Shown piece after piece: positions 1 through 7,633 of a stretch of DNA of 18,664 nucleotides. Every line of letters starts with the position of its first letter. Position 1 is the first letter of the stretch. The notes under the pieces are model-generated. The model was not told where the DNA came from, made no database searches, and worked only from the letters and a program-made list of their open reading frames with translations. The position numbers were made by a program, and so were the translations under genes. The stretch is taken from contig CAZCWX010000653.1 in assembly GCA_964502465.1 (NCBI GenBank), positions 1 through 18,664 on the forward strand. Direction: 5' to 3'. This DNA is from CAZCWX01 sp964502465 (GTDB lineage: Bacteria > Desulfobacterota > Binatia > Bin18).

Positions 1-54
1 GTGGTGCCGCCGCGACGGCGGCACCACAAGCAGGCGGGACGCCTACACCACAAG
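1..54. repeat. GC-rich palindromic repeat with perfect 12-bp hairpin
   Basis: Bases 1-12 (GTGGTGCCGCCG) and 16-27 are exact reverse complements around a 3-nt loop. A second small hairpin follows (AGGCG, loop GGA, CGCCT), and the word CACCACAAG occurs at 22-30 and again at 46-54. There is no T-tract on either strand next to the large stem, so it is not a classic intrinsic terminator. It resembles the short dispersed palindromes common in large genomes of uncultured bacteria. The element is cut by the window edge, so its true left end is unknown. Confidence 0.6.
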
Positions 55-116
55 ATTGCTATGACACCTGTATGGCTTCCCAAGAAATTGTCATGCACCC
101 ATCAAACAAGGATAGG

Positions 117-145
117 TTGACGTTGGTGGTAAGGACGCATAGATT
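117..145 (+). promoter_or_regulatory. sigma-70-like promoter for the CDP-alcohol transferase gene
   Basis: TTGACG at 117-122 (5 of 6 to the -35 consensus) is followed after exactly 17 nt by TAGATT at 140-145 (4 of 6 to the -10 consensus). This would give a leader of about 50 nt before the TTG start at 202. Position and spacing fit; it is a pattern match only. Confidence 0.4.
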
Positions 146-201
146 TTACCTTTATCGTTTCTCATCTCAATAGAAGGAAAGGCACAGAGAGGCCCACTGT
201 C

Positions 202-1443
202 TTGCGTATTTGGATCGATGCGACACACTCGCAGAGTAAATTAACAATCTTTGGCATGACGCTCCTTGAGCGGCAACTTCATACCATCAGCGAAGCGGGC
301 CTTGAACCAACTGTGGTCTATATAGAACTCCCCGCTGGAAAAGACACGCTACCTACTCTTCCTGCTGACCTTGCCAGACGTCTTCCGCTCCGTTGGCAGC
401 GAAATCCAGGGGCACTGCCAGAACGGCTGGCAGGCGCAGTCCGCGAGGCAGGAGATGAACCTGTCCTTGCCCTTGCAGCCGATTCGGTTATCGATGCACG
501 TCTCCTTCGGTATCTCGGAGAGTGTACCGGGGCTCTCGCTGTGCGAGGCGGCGAAGGAGTCGAGTGCACGGCTGTGTTGCGGCTCGAGGGGAGCGTTCCC
601 GTAGCCACATCTACAGAAGTACGCCTCCCTGAGATCGCCGAGGCGGGATTGAGACAGGGAATGCTCAGAGAGCTACCCTTGAACGAGGTCCCTGACTACG
701 TCAAGAAACTCCGCCGTCATCTCCCCGTCTACCTCTTTCGCATCACCGACACAGCGGGCCGGGATCGAGCCGAGCGGTTTCTGTTTTGGTCAAACTACAA
801 AGGCTCAACGGACTTTTTTACCAAGTACGTCTATCCACCGCTGGTCTGGAGACTCGTTCGTCCGTTGGCACGCTGGCGCGTCCATCCGAATATTGTTACG
901 CTGTTCAACGTTTTTATCACCTTTGCTGCTGTCCCTCTTTTTGCCAGAGGACATTGGGTAGTCGGGCTTGTATTGGCGTACACGATGAGTGTCCTGGACT
1001 CGGTGGACGGCAAGCTCGCTCGCCTTACTTTTCGTGCCTCGTGGCTCGGCAATTTGCTCGATCATGGTCTCGATATCATTCATCCACCGCTTTGGTACTT
1101 TGCCTGGGCATGGGCATTGAGCAACGGCAACATGACTTCACCGGTATTCCAGGCAGCCGTCTGGATGGCGATTGTTTATTTCTTCGATCGCATTGTAGCG
1201 GGACTTTTCAATCGTCGTACAGGACGCTCAATTCACGGCTACACCCCGCTCGACGAGAGGATGCGAACTTTCATCTCCCGCCGCAACATCAATGTTCCGC
1301 TTTTTACCGTCGGGCTGATCATGGGAGTTCCCATTCAGACTTTTGTGCTGATCGTCCTCTGGCAGATTGCCACATTCTTGTTCCACGTTGCACGTCTGGT
1401 GCAGTTCTGGAACAACAAGCGTATCCTTGAAGCAACCAGTTGA
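202..1443 (+). CDS. CDP-alcohol phosphatidyltransferase with an N-terminal nucleotidyltransferase-like domain
   Basis: This 413-residue membrane enzyme should transfer a phospho-alcohol from a CDP-alcohol to a second alcohol, releasing CMP. The family signature DxxDGxxAR-x8-GxxxDxxxD is complete at residues 266-291 (D266, D269, G270, A273, R274, G283, D287, D291), so this half looks active. Hydrophobic segments flank it from about 230 to 400. Residues 1 to about 180 form a soluble domain whose layout recalls the sugar nucleotidyltransferase fold of bifunctional IPCT/DIPPS enzymes, but I find no GxGxR-type nucleotide loop, so it may be catalytically dead. The start is TTG, with GAGAGG about 9 nt upstream. 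The stop overlaps the next gene (ABC exporter) by 4 nt, suggesting translational coupling. The acceptor and donor alcohols are unknown; inositol-phosphate or another phospholipid head group are options. Confidence 0.82.
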   Translation: MRIWIDATHSQSKLTIFGMTLLERQLHTISEAGLEPTVVYIELPAGKDTLPTLPADLARRLPLRWQRNPGALPERLAGAVREAGDEPVLALAADSVIDARLLRYLGECTGALAVRGGEGVECTAVLRLEGSVPVATSTEVRLPEIAEAGLRQGMLRELPLNEVPDYVKKLRRHLPVYLFRITDTAGRDRAERFLFWSNYKGSTDFFTKYVYPPLVWRLVRPLARWRVHPNIVTLFNVFITFAAVPLFARGHWVVGLVLAYTMSVLDSVDGKLARLTFRASWLGNLLDHGLDIIHPPLWYFAWAWALSNGNMTSPVFQAAVWMAIVYFFDRIVAGLFNRRTGRSIHGYTPLDERMRTFISRRNINVPLFTVGLIMGVPIQTFVLIVLWQIATFLFHVARLVQFWNNKRILEATS

Positions 1444-3245
1444 GTGATCCCACTACGGGATCTTATACCATGCGTCTCCTCCTTATTTTTGCCCGCACCT
1501 ACCCTCGGCGCAGCTTCGTTATGCTGCTCTGCCTGATGCTTGCCGCAGTTGCCGAAGGCGTGGGTCTTTCAAGCCTGTTACCCCTTCTCAGCCTCGCGAC
1601 CAAAAGCGGAGCAACCCTCGGAGGTCACTCGCCAGGTCCAGTTGAGCACGGGGGTTCGTGGCTTGAGCACGCGATCGGCAACGCCCTCGGCACAGTTGGT
1701 CTACAACCGAGCATCGGGCTGTTGCTCAGCATTATCGTTGGCGGCGTCGTGCTCAAAGCAGGCCTCGTCTTGTTTGCCCAAAAGCAGGTCGGCTACACCG
1801 TCGCTCAGGTCGCAACTGACTTACGGCTCGCCCTCATCCGTACGCTGTTAGCGGCCCGTTGGGAATACTATATTCGTCAACCAGTCGGGGGCTTCGCCAA
1901 CGCCTTTGCCACCGAAGCGACCCGGGCTGCAGATGCCTATCTCCATGGGGCAACGATCATTGCCCAGTTAATAGAAACAGCCCTCTATACCTCACTTGCC
2001 GTCATCGTGTCCTGGCAGGCAACAGTCGCGGCGACAGTAGCTGGCTTGGTGATCGTCTCCGCCTTGAATCATCTCGTCCGTATGGCACGTCGCGCAGGCG
2101 TGCGGCAAACCCAATTGCTCAGGGCGGTCCTGGGACGGCTGACCGATGTCCTCTATGCAGTGAAGCCGTTAAAGGCGATGGCCCGCGAGCCTCTCGTCAA
2201 GCCGCTCCTGGAAAAAGAAACACGTCGGCTGAACCGTTCTCTTCAGCGGCAGGTGCTCAGTAGGGAAGCTCTTCGTGCGTTGCAGGAGCCGCTCCTGGTC
2301 ACAGTACTTGCGGCTGGTCTCTATGTTGCACTGACTCGTTGGACGCTCCCGCTGGATACCGTTCTGCTGCTCACCCTGCTTTTCGCCCGCACGTTGAATA
2401 GTCTTCACAAGGTACAGAGGCAATATCAGGCAATGGTTTCGTGTGAAAGCGCGTACTGGTCGTTGCGCAACACCATCGAACGGTCTGAGGTCGCGCGTGA
2501 AGTCACACAGGGAACAGTGCAACCCCTCTTAAAGAGAGAGATTCGCCTGAAGCAGGTAGACTTTTCTTACGATGATCACACAGTCTTACGTCAGGTCTCG
2601 TTGTGTATTCCTGCCGGGCAACTGACAACGCTGGTTGGCCCTTCTGGGTCTGGCAAGACTTCCATTGTCGATTTGATCGTTGGCCTCATACGGCCACAAG
2701 CCGGTGAGGTGTGGATTGACGAGGTTCCGCTCAATAAAGTTGATCTCCGATACTGGCGTTGTGCAGTCGGCTATGTGCCACAAGAGACGTTTCTGTTGCA
2801 CGAAAGCGTGTTCACCAATGTCACGCTGGGCGACCCTGAGCTGACGGAAGCAGACGCAGAGTCTGCACTCCGTGCAGCAGGTGCCTGGGATTTTGTCACT
2901 GCCATGCCGCAGGACATACACACTCCGGTTGGTGAACGTGGGGCTGCCATCTCGGGTGGTCAGCGTCAGCGCATTGCTATTGCCCGCGCGTTGATCCACA
3001 ATCCGCAGCTCTTGCTCCTTGATGAAGCAACGGCCTCGCTCGATCCCAAGAGCGAGGCCGCGATCTGTGCGACTGTGCAACAGTTACGCGGGAAGATGAC
3101 GATTCTCGCAGTTTCCCACCAACCCGCGCTCTTGGAAGCAGCAGACAAAGTCTATCGGGTCGAAGGGGGCATGGTACAAGAGATTACTCCCTGTACCGTC
3201 GGCCGATTAGACACATCAGGAGTACAGAAGAGTCGAGCCGGATAA
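1440..3245 (+). CDS. MsbA-like ABC exporter (fused permease and ATPase)
   Basis: This is a half-size ABC exporter of 601 residues that would act as a homodimer in the inner membrane. About six transmembrane helices occupy residues 10-340. The nucleotide-binding domain follows, with Walker A GPSGSGKT at 400-407, Q-loop Q448, signature SGGQR at 505-509, Walker B aspartate D528 with catalytic E529, and H-loop H560, all intact. The length matches the lipid A or lipid flippase group (MsbA, PglK-like). The TTG start at 1440 overlaps the previous stop as TTGA; an in-frame ATG at 1470 (residue 11) is the alternative, and neither has a strong Shine-Dalgarno. Coupling to a CDP-alcohol transferase suggests that the cargo is a lipid or lipid-linked glycan made by this locus; that is inference. 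Confidence 0.88.
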   Translation: MSDPTTGSYTMRLLLIFARTYPRRSFVMLLCLMLAAVAEGVGLSSLLPLLSLATKSGATLGGHSPGPVEHGGSWLEHAIGNALGTVGLQPSIGLLLSIIVGGVVLKAGLVLFAQKQVGYTVAQVATDLRLALIRTLLAARWEYYIRQPVGGFANAFATEATRAADAYLHGATIIAQLIETALYTSLAVIVSWQATVAATVAGLVIVSALNHLVRMARRAGVRQTQLLRAVLGRLTDVLYAVKPLKAMAREPLVKPLLEKETRRLNRSLQRQVLSREALRALQEPLLVTVLAAGLYVALTRWTLPLDTVLLLTLLFARTLNSLHKVQRQYQAMVSCESAYWSLRNTIERSEVAREVTQGTVQPLLKREIRLKQVDFSYDDHTVLRQVSLCIPAGQLTTLVGPSGSGKTSIVDLIVGLIRPQAGEVWIDEVPLNKVDLRYWRCAVGYVPQETFLLHESVFTNVTLGDPELTEADAESALRAAGAWDFVTAMPQDIHTPVGERGAAISGGQRQRIAIARALIHNPQLLLLDEATASLDPKSEAAICATVQQLRGKMTILAVSHQPALLEAADKVYRVEGGMVQEITPCTVGRLDTSGVQKSRAG

Positions 3246-3285
3246 TCTCAATCGAACCATATGACATTGGCACAGTCCCTAACAG

Positions 3286-3366
3286 AAATCCCCCCGCGCA
3301 AAGCCTGTGGTGAGCACAATCGAACCACGCTGCCCCCCTTTTTCAAAGGGGGGCAAGAGGGGATTT
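3286..3366. repeat. nested palindromic repeat element between ABC exporter and ELM1-like gene
   Basis: An outer pair AAATCCCC (3286-3293) and GGGGATTT (3359-3366) encloses a perfect 11-bp hairpin: TGCCCCCCTTT at 3331-3341, loop TTC, and AAAGGGGGGCA at 3345-3355. This C-run, T-run, A-run, G-run design is a type of dispersed palindrome I recognise from many environmental genomes. It fills most of the 135-bp gap. The hairpin could also block transcription after the exporter, but no T-tract follows it. The core hairpin is certain; the boundaries are set by the outer arms. Confidence 0.65.
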
Positions 3367-3380
3367 ACTCACGTTGAGTT

Positions 3381-4538
3381 ATGCAACACTGCAAACGACC
3401 CCCAGTCGTATGGGTGCTCACAGATGATCGGCCAGGGAATACTACCCAATCAATCGGACTTGCAGGAGCCCTGGGCTGGCCGTATGAAATCAAAGAGCTG
3501 CATTTCACAGCGCTTACTCGCACGATCAAGCGCCTGTTTGGTGCATTTGCTGCAACCCAGATAGGGCTAGACACCAGCCGCTCGGCCACTTTAGTTCCTC
3601 CCTGGCCTGATCTAGTGATTACTACAGGCTGGCGATCCGCACCTGTGGCTCGCTGGATCCGTAAGCAAAGCGAGGGTCGCACCCGCTTGGTACAATTAGG
3701 ACGAAAAGGAGGACATGTTGTTGAGTTGTTCGACATTGTCGTCTCCTGCATCTACTTCCGTTTGCCACCTCATCCTCGGCGGATCGAAATTGCAGCACCC
3801 CTCACCCAGGTCACCCCAGAACGACTCGCGCGGGCGGGCGACCGCTGGCAGAGATTATTCCTCAATGCTCCGCATCCGCATGTCATGCTGCTGGTCGGTG
3901 GTTCAACCGCGCGCCATCGACTGGACGTGACAACAGCGCACTGCATGGGCGAAGAGGTTAGAGCTTTTGCACATGCTGCGGGTGGCTCTGTATTTGCCAT
4001 CACAAGCCGTCGGACCGGTGCAGAGGTCACTGAAGCGCTCAGGAAAGGACTTGGTGAAGCTAATTATGTCCATTGCTGGCAGCCAGAGCAGCAGGAGAAT
4101 CCTTATCTCGCTTACTTGGCCTCTGCGGATGTGCTTGTTGTAACTGGGGAGAGCGAATCTATGCTAGCAGAGGCTGCCGCTGTCGGTAAGCCACTGTACA
4201 TTTATCCCCTCCCCGCAGTTGTACAGCCACCTCGGCTAAAAGTGCGATTCAAGACGTGGCTTAAAGACTGGACAACGGCGTACGCCTATACAAACGAGGG
4301 AAATAACCACAGGAGGAGGCTGTTTGAGCAGGGTGCAAAATTCCTGTGCCTGCAGCTCATCGCGTGCGGTATTATCCGCCCCAGACGGGATCTACACACG
4401 CTCCATCAGACGCTGATCCAATTAGGAACCGCCCGCCCTTTTGGGTCTTCTCTAGAAATCTGGGAATGTCAGCCGCTTCAGGAAGCTAACGAGGTCGCTC
4501 AGAAGATTCGAACACTTCTTGGATTTGCGGAACGCTAG
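3381..4538 (+). CDS. ELM1-family (DUF1022) GT-B-like protein, copy A
   Basis: This 385-residue protein belongs to the family named after plant mitochondrial fission protein ELM1 (Pfam Mito_fiss_Elm1). The family is common in proteobacteria, where its role is not established; the fold resembles GT-B glycosyltransferases. Family blocks visible here are VWVLTDDRPGN near residue 9, LVPPWPDLV from 71, a GGST loop near 173, TSRRT near 209, QENPY at 238-242, VTGESESML at 254-262 and GKPLYIYPLP at 269-278. The last blocks resemble the nucleotide-sugar binding half of GT-B enzymes. ATG start at 3381 with only a weak ribosome binding site. Its stop lies 4 bp from the stop of the convergent glycosyltransferase. 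A second family member is at 6491-7624. A sugar-transfer role in envelope lipid synthesis is inferred from fold and context. Confidence 0.8.
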   Translation: MQHCKRPPVVWVLTDDRPGNTTQSIGLAGALGWPYEIKELHFTALTRTIKRLFGAFAATQIGLDTSRSATLVPPWPDLVITTGWRSAPVARWIRKQSEGRTRLVQLGRKGGHVVELFDIVVSCIYFRLPPHPRRIEIAAPLTQVTPERLARAGDRWQRLFLNAPHPHVMLLVGGSTARHRLDVTTAHCMGEEVRAFAHAAGGSVFAITSRRTGAEVTEALRKGLGEANYVHCWQPEQQENPYLAYLASADVLVVTGESESMLAEAAAVGKPLYIYPLPAVVQPPRLKVRFKTWLKDWTTAYAYTNEGNNHRRRLFEQGAKFLCLQLIACGIIRPRRDLHTLHQTLIQLGTARPFGSSLEIWECQPLQEANEVAQKIRTLLGFAER

Positions 4539-4542
4539 CCTC

Positions 4543-5451
4543 CTAAGCAGCTATATACGCTTCCGATACGCGCAGGACCAGTTTCAGTGCGTCATGGCGA
4601 AGATGATTCTGACGCATCTCTTCCCGTAACATCTCTTCCGTAACAATCCCCTGGTCCAGGCATTCGCGGAGGAGAGTAAAGAAGAAAGTTTCTTGTTTGG
4701 AGTCTGGATGCTTCTCGTAGTATCCCGTAGCACGGCTAGCACCAAAAAACTGGCGTCTCATTGCTTTGACCGCTCTGTGTAATCGCGTACGCCACCCTTT
4801 ATCGCGCACGGTGTAATCTCTCGGTAGCCCGGTTTTCCAGGGCTGAGTGCGTCGCTTGGTGTTGTGGAGTAATTTGGTTTGCTCATTCAAGAGATCGAAA
4901 TGATTCCACTTAGGCTCCAGCAGGCCGATACGCTCGCGCGACTCGAGGCCAAGATGCATCCAGGTGGTGTAGTCGCGCTTGAACGCAAACATGTCGTTAA
5001 ACTGTTCCTCACAATGCCAGTCCGTGAGTTGTGCACAGTCAAGCAGCATGACGCTCGAAGCCAGATAATCGGGTCGATCGTTATGACCAGGGCGAGCAAC
5101 ACACATCAGTGCTTTGCCCTGCATATCCCGCGAAAGGAGTTCATAAATATCTCCCACGGCGAACACGTCCGGATCGATCACCACTGCTCGACCTTGATAG
5201 CCCATCAGTTGGGGCACCATGAAACGGAGAGGAGTGAAAGATTGTAAATCGTCATTCCTCCACACGCGGCGGTTACCATCACGGAGAAACGCCTGGCTTT
5301 CACGCACCTGCAGGAACGAGAAATCCTGAGTGTGCAAGATGTGCACTGCGAACTTGTCAGGGTGTGCGGAGTGTCGGCGGAGCGAATAGGCTGACACCAC
5401 GGCTCCAATATACTGTCGGGGGTTGGTCTGGATGAAAACGGCTGGCATCAT
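4543..5451 (-). CDS. GT8-like glycosyltransferase
   Basis: This predicted nucleotide-sugar-dependent transferase (302 residues from the chosen start) has a GT-A fold. Residues 1-40 show the opening beta-alpha unit of family 8 (FIQTNPRQYIGAVVSAYSL), and AVVIDPDVF at 89-97 supplies the metal-binding DxD (D93, D95). A C-terminal block HNTKRRTQPWKTG around 195-207 matches the metal and diphosphate-binding histidine region seen in GT8 enzymes. The frame stays open upstream to 5892, but that part lies antisense to the sulfotransferase gene and has no homology-like features. The ATGATG at 5451 is preceded by GAAGGA with an 8-nt spacer, so I start there. It is divergent from the sulfotransferase across a 108-bp spacer. 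Acceptor and sugar are unknown. Confidence 0.78.
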   Translation of the reverse strand: MMPAVFIQTNPRQYIGAVVSAYSLRRHSAHPDKFAVHILHTQDFSFLQVRESQAFLRDGNRRVWRNDDLQSFTPLRFMVPQLMGYQGRAVVIDPDVFAVGDIYELLSRDMQGKALMCVARPGHNDRPDYLASSVMLLDCAQLTDWHCEEQFNDMFAFKRDYTTWMHLGLESRERIGLLEPKWNHFDLLNEQTKLLHNTKRRTQPWKTGLPRDYTVRDKGWRTRLHRAVKAMRRQFFGASRATGYYEKHPDSKQETFFFTLLRECLDQGIVTEEMLREEMRQNHLRHDALKLVLRVSEAYIAA

Positions 5452-5481
5452 AAGGACAATCCTTCTCTGTTTCCAGAGCAC

Positions 5482-5498
5482 GTTATGACCTGCATAAC
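5482..5498. promoter_or_regulatory. dyad symmetry in divergent spacer (possible operator)
   Basis: GTTATG (5482-5487) and CATAAC (5493-5498) are perfect inverted repeats separated by 5 nt. They lie within the 108-bp spacer between the divergent glycosyltransferase and sulfotransferase genes. Size and position suit a dimeric regulator site, but no regulator is encoded nearby and chance cannot be excluded. Confidence 0.3.
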
Positions 5499-5559
5499 TA
5501 AATACAACCTGTGGTGCAATGGCTTGGACACGGCCTGACACCCGAGAATATGGAGACCT

Positions 5560-6507
5560 ATGCGGCCAATATTCATTGGTGGCTGTGAGCGGAGCGGGAC
5601 CACTCTGCTTGGTGCCATGTTGGGTGGTCACCCGGATTATCTCTGCATACCAGAGATGTTGTTCAAATTTGATATCCCTCGTCTCTCGGGGAACGGACTG
5701 TTCAGCAAAGTCGACAAGGCGGAGATTGTGAGGAAATTTGCCAAGCGCTCTCGTTTCCGTATTTGGGATCTCGATGTGGATGTTGCCTCTCTTCCTCATG
5801 AGTTGCTGACCTGCCGTGATTTGATCGAGTGGCTCGTAACCATCTACGGCCAGAAAGTCGGCAAACCTGCCCCGGTCATATGGGTCGATCATACTCCGGC
5901 AAACAGCCGATTCGCCCAGACCTTATTTTCCTTGTTCCCAGATGCGAAATTGATCCACTTGGTGAGAGATGGACGCGCCGTCGCCGCGTCTGTGCTGCCA
6001 CTCGACTGGGGACCCAACGAAATCGACAGTGCCGCCCGTTTTTGGGCAGAGCGACTCGCTTATGGCCTTGCGGCAGAATCACGCTGGCCACAGCAGGTGA
6101 TTCGCGTGAGTTACGAAGAGCTAGTCCAGGACCCCCAAGCTACGTTGCAGAGGTTATGTCGCCTTTTGGCTATCGATTATGACCCCGCCATGAGCCGCGC
6201 AGCCGGCTTTCGAGTCCCACGATACACCGCCCAGCAACATGCGCTCGTCGGTAGCAGCCCGAACCCGGAGCGCATACACGCTTGGGAGCGCCAACTGACA
6301 CCACGACAAATTGAGATTTTTGAAAGTCTCGCTGCGGGCCTGTTGGAATCACTCGGTTACGTTCCCCAGTTCGGTCTACACGCCAGAAAGATGTCACGAG
6401 CAGAGCAGACTGGGTGCGGAATTCGTGAACTGTATAAAAAAGAGCTGATGAATCGCTATCGGAAGCGCAGACGCAAGCAAGCAACCCTCCCTAAAAGAGG
6501 GCCTTGA
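5560..6507 (+). CDS. PAPS-dependent sulfotransferase
   Basis: This 315-residue enzyme of the Sulfotransfer_3 type should move a sulfuryl group from PAPS onto a hydroxyl or amine. The 5'-phosphosulfate loop is clear at residues 7-16 (GGCERSGTTL), and the 3'-phosphate site is at 131-143 (IHLVRDGRAVAAS), with the usual R135 and S143. DHTP at 109-112 sits where many family members carry a conserved active-site stretch. There is no signal peptide or membrane segment, so it is cytosolic. ATG at 5560 has GGAG 6 nt upstream. The C-terminus is very basic (RYRKRRRKQ) and could touch membrane phospholipids. Its last 17 bp overlap the end of the convergent ELM1-family gene. The neighbouring lipid and sugar genes suggest a glycolipid or polysaccharide substrate. 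Confidence 0.86.
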   Translation: MRPIFIGGCERSGTTLLGAMLGGHPDYLCIPEMLFKFDIPRLSGNGLFSKVDKAEIVRKFAKRSRFRIWDLDVDVASLPHELLTCRDLIEWLVTIYGQKVGKPAPVIWVDHTPANSRFAQTLFSLFPDAKLIHLVRDGRAVAASVLPLDWGPNEIDSAARFWAERLAYGLAAESRWPQQVIRVSYEELVQDPQATLQRLCRLLAIDYDPAMSRAAGFRVPRYTAQQHALVGSSPNPERIHAWERQLTPRQIEIFESLAAGLLESLGYVPQFGLHARKMSRAEQTGCGIRELYKKELMNRYRKRRRKQATLPKRGP

Positions 6508-7624
6508 TTCGCTCGACAACCTGCGGGAGATCATCGGGGGGAAAGTGTCGGACAGGAATGAAGGGATCACCCAGACGCACGGCAAGCCCTTGAGCAATGA
6601 GTTGTTGGTGAAACAGGGAAAAGTCACGCTGATATTCCAAGAGACCGAGACGAACGAGGCGCTCACCAAGCCGCTGACGCCAATAGTTCGGCATACTGCC
6701 CTCATGTATCGGACCAAAGAGCAGATGCTGCACACCACGACGAATCCACAGTCGCATCGAACGCAATCGAGACGGCAACGGATAGATGGCGAGCGGTTTC
6801 CCTTGCCGCACAACCTCGACCAGCATGGACATACTATCGCCAGTCACAATGAAGCGGTCAGCCAGGCCGAGCAGGGCGAAATATGGGTTCTCCTGATTGC
6901 CTGCGGTCCAACGATAGAAGAATCCTTGAGACGGCATCTCCGCCTCGATCACGTCAGCAGTTTTTTTTGGCGTGCGCCGGCTCGTCGTCACGAGCAGACT
7001 CCCCCCTTCCCTTGTGACAACCTGTCGAGCCTGCCGCATCAGGTGACGAGCCACTCCAGCATCCAAGACAAAAGGGACGGTCGATCCGCCGATCAGTACA
7101 GCAGTCCAAGGCCGCGGGAATGACACGAACCGTCCAGTCCATTCTGAGGCAACAGCCGTTATGGCGGTGGGATCACTGTAGAGCAACGGTAAGCGGAGTC
7201 GGAAGACATTGGGATGGTCAGGCAAACGGTATTGAGGGTTCGCACAAATAAGCGCGAAACAATCGAATCCGACTCGTGATTGACCAATCTGCACGAGTTT
7301 TGTGCGACTCTGTGACTGGTTACGAATCCACAAGCCAACCGGAGTTGAGCGGCGACCGATCGTCAGGACGAGATCCGGCCAGGGCGGCACCAAAGGGGAG
7401 GAACGCTCGATATCGACTTTGTAGAGAGAAGGGCCAAACAAACGGAAATGGAAATGATTCAGCCCAGTAAATACGAGACGTTTGACCTCAGAGGGCCACC
7501 CCAGAGCCTGAGCAACAGCAAGGGCCTGGGCATTATCTCCCAGTTTGTTGCTCGTCAATACCCAAACTCGGGGCTGTTCCTGCAGGTTTCTCGTCCTTAC
7601 GCTCGCAGCAGGACTGGTCGTCAA
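6491..7624 (-). CDS. ELM1-family (DUF1022) GT-B-like protein, copy B
   Basis: This is a second member of the ELM1 family (377 residues), clearly paralogous to the gene at 3381-4538. Shared blocks are VWVLT at 20-24, ALGWPSEVKRLVFTGL at 40-55, LVPPWPDLV at 78-86 followed by GRRS and WIRNQS, GGST at 179-182, TSRRT at 214-218, QENPY at 244-248, VTGDSMSML at 260-268 and a GKPLAIYPLP block. The middle region (about 115-175) differs most, which may reflect a different acceptor. It starts with TTG nine bases after the stop of the nucleotidyltransferase, with AAGGAAGG just upstream, so the two genes form an operon. It overlaps the 3' end of the sulfotransferase gene by 17 bp. Bacterial function is not established; sugar transfer is inferred. 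Confidence 0.8.
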   Translation of the reverse strand: MTTSPAASVRTRNLQEQPRVWVLTSNKLGDNAQALAVAQALGWPSEVKRLVFTGLNHFHFRLFGPSLYKVDIERSSPLVPPWPDLVLTIGRRSTPVGLWIRNQSQSRTKLVQIGQSRVGFDCFALICANPQYRLPDHPNVFRLRLPLLYSDPTAITAVASEWTGRFVSFPRPWTAVLIGGSTVPFVLDAGVARHLMRQARQVVTREGGSLLVTTSRRTPKKTADVIEAEMPSQGFFYRWTAGNQENPYFALLGLADRFIVTGDSMSMLVEVVRQGKPLAIYPLPSRLRSMRLWIRRGVQHLLFGPIHEGSMPNYWRQRLGERLVRLGLLEYQRDFSLFHQQLIAQGLAVRLGDPFIPVRHFPPDDLPQVVERIKALF

Positions 7625-7633
7625 GCACCTTCC

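Noticed and set aside
786..1430. Plus-strand ORF of 214 residues
   Set aside because: Out-of-frame shadow of the CDP-alcohol transferase membrane domain, Cys/Ser/His-rich and without motifs.
2586..3080. Minus-strand ORF of 164 residues
   Set aside because: Antisense to the ATPase domain of the ABC exporter, which has all motifs intact.
3331..3355. Hairpin as an intrinsic terminator of the ABC exporter gene
   Set aside because: The stem is strong, but it is followed by AGAGGGG rather than a T-tract, so it is recorded as a repeat.
5452..5892. 147-codon upstream extension of the GT8-like glycosyltransferase frame
   Set aside because: It lies antisense to the conserved sulfotransferase start, shows no family-like motif, and a good Shine-Dalgarno precedes ATGATG at 5451.
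6545..7123. Plus-strand ORF of 192 residues
   Set aside because: Antisense to the well-conserved ELM1 copy B, with no recognisable domain.
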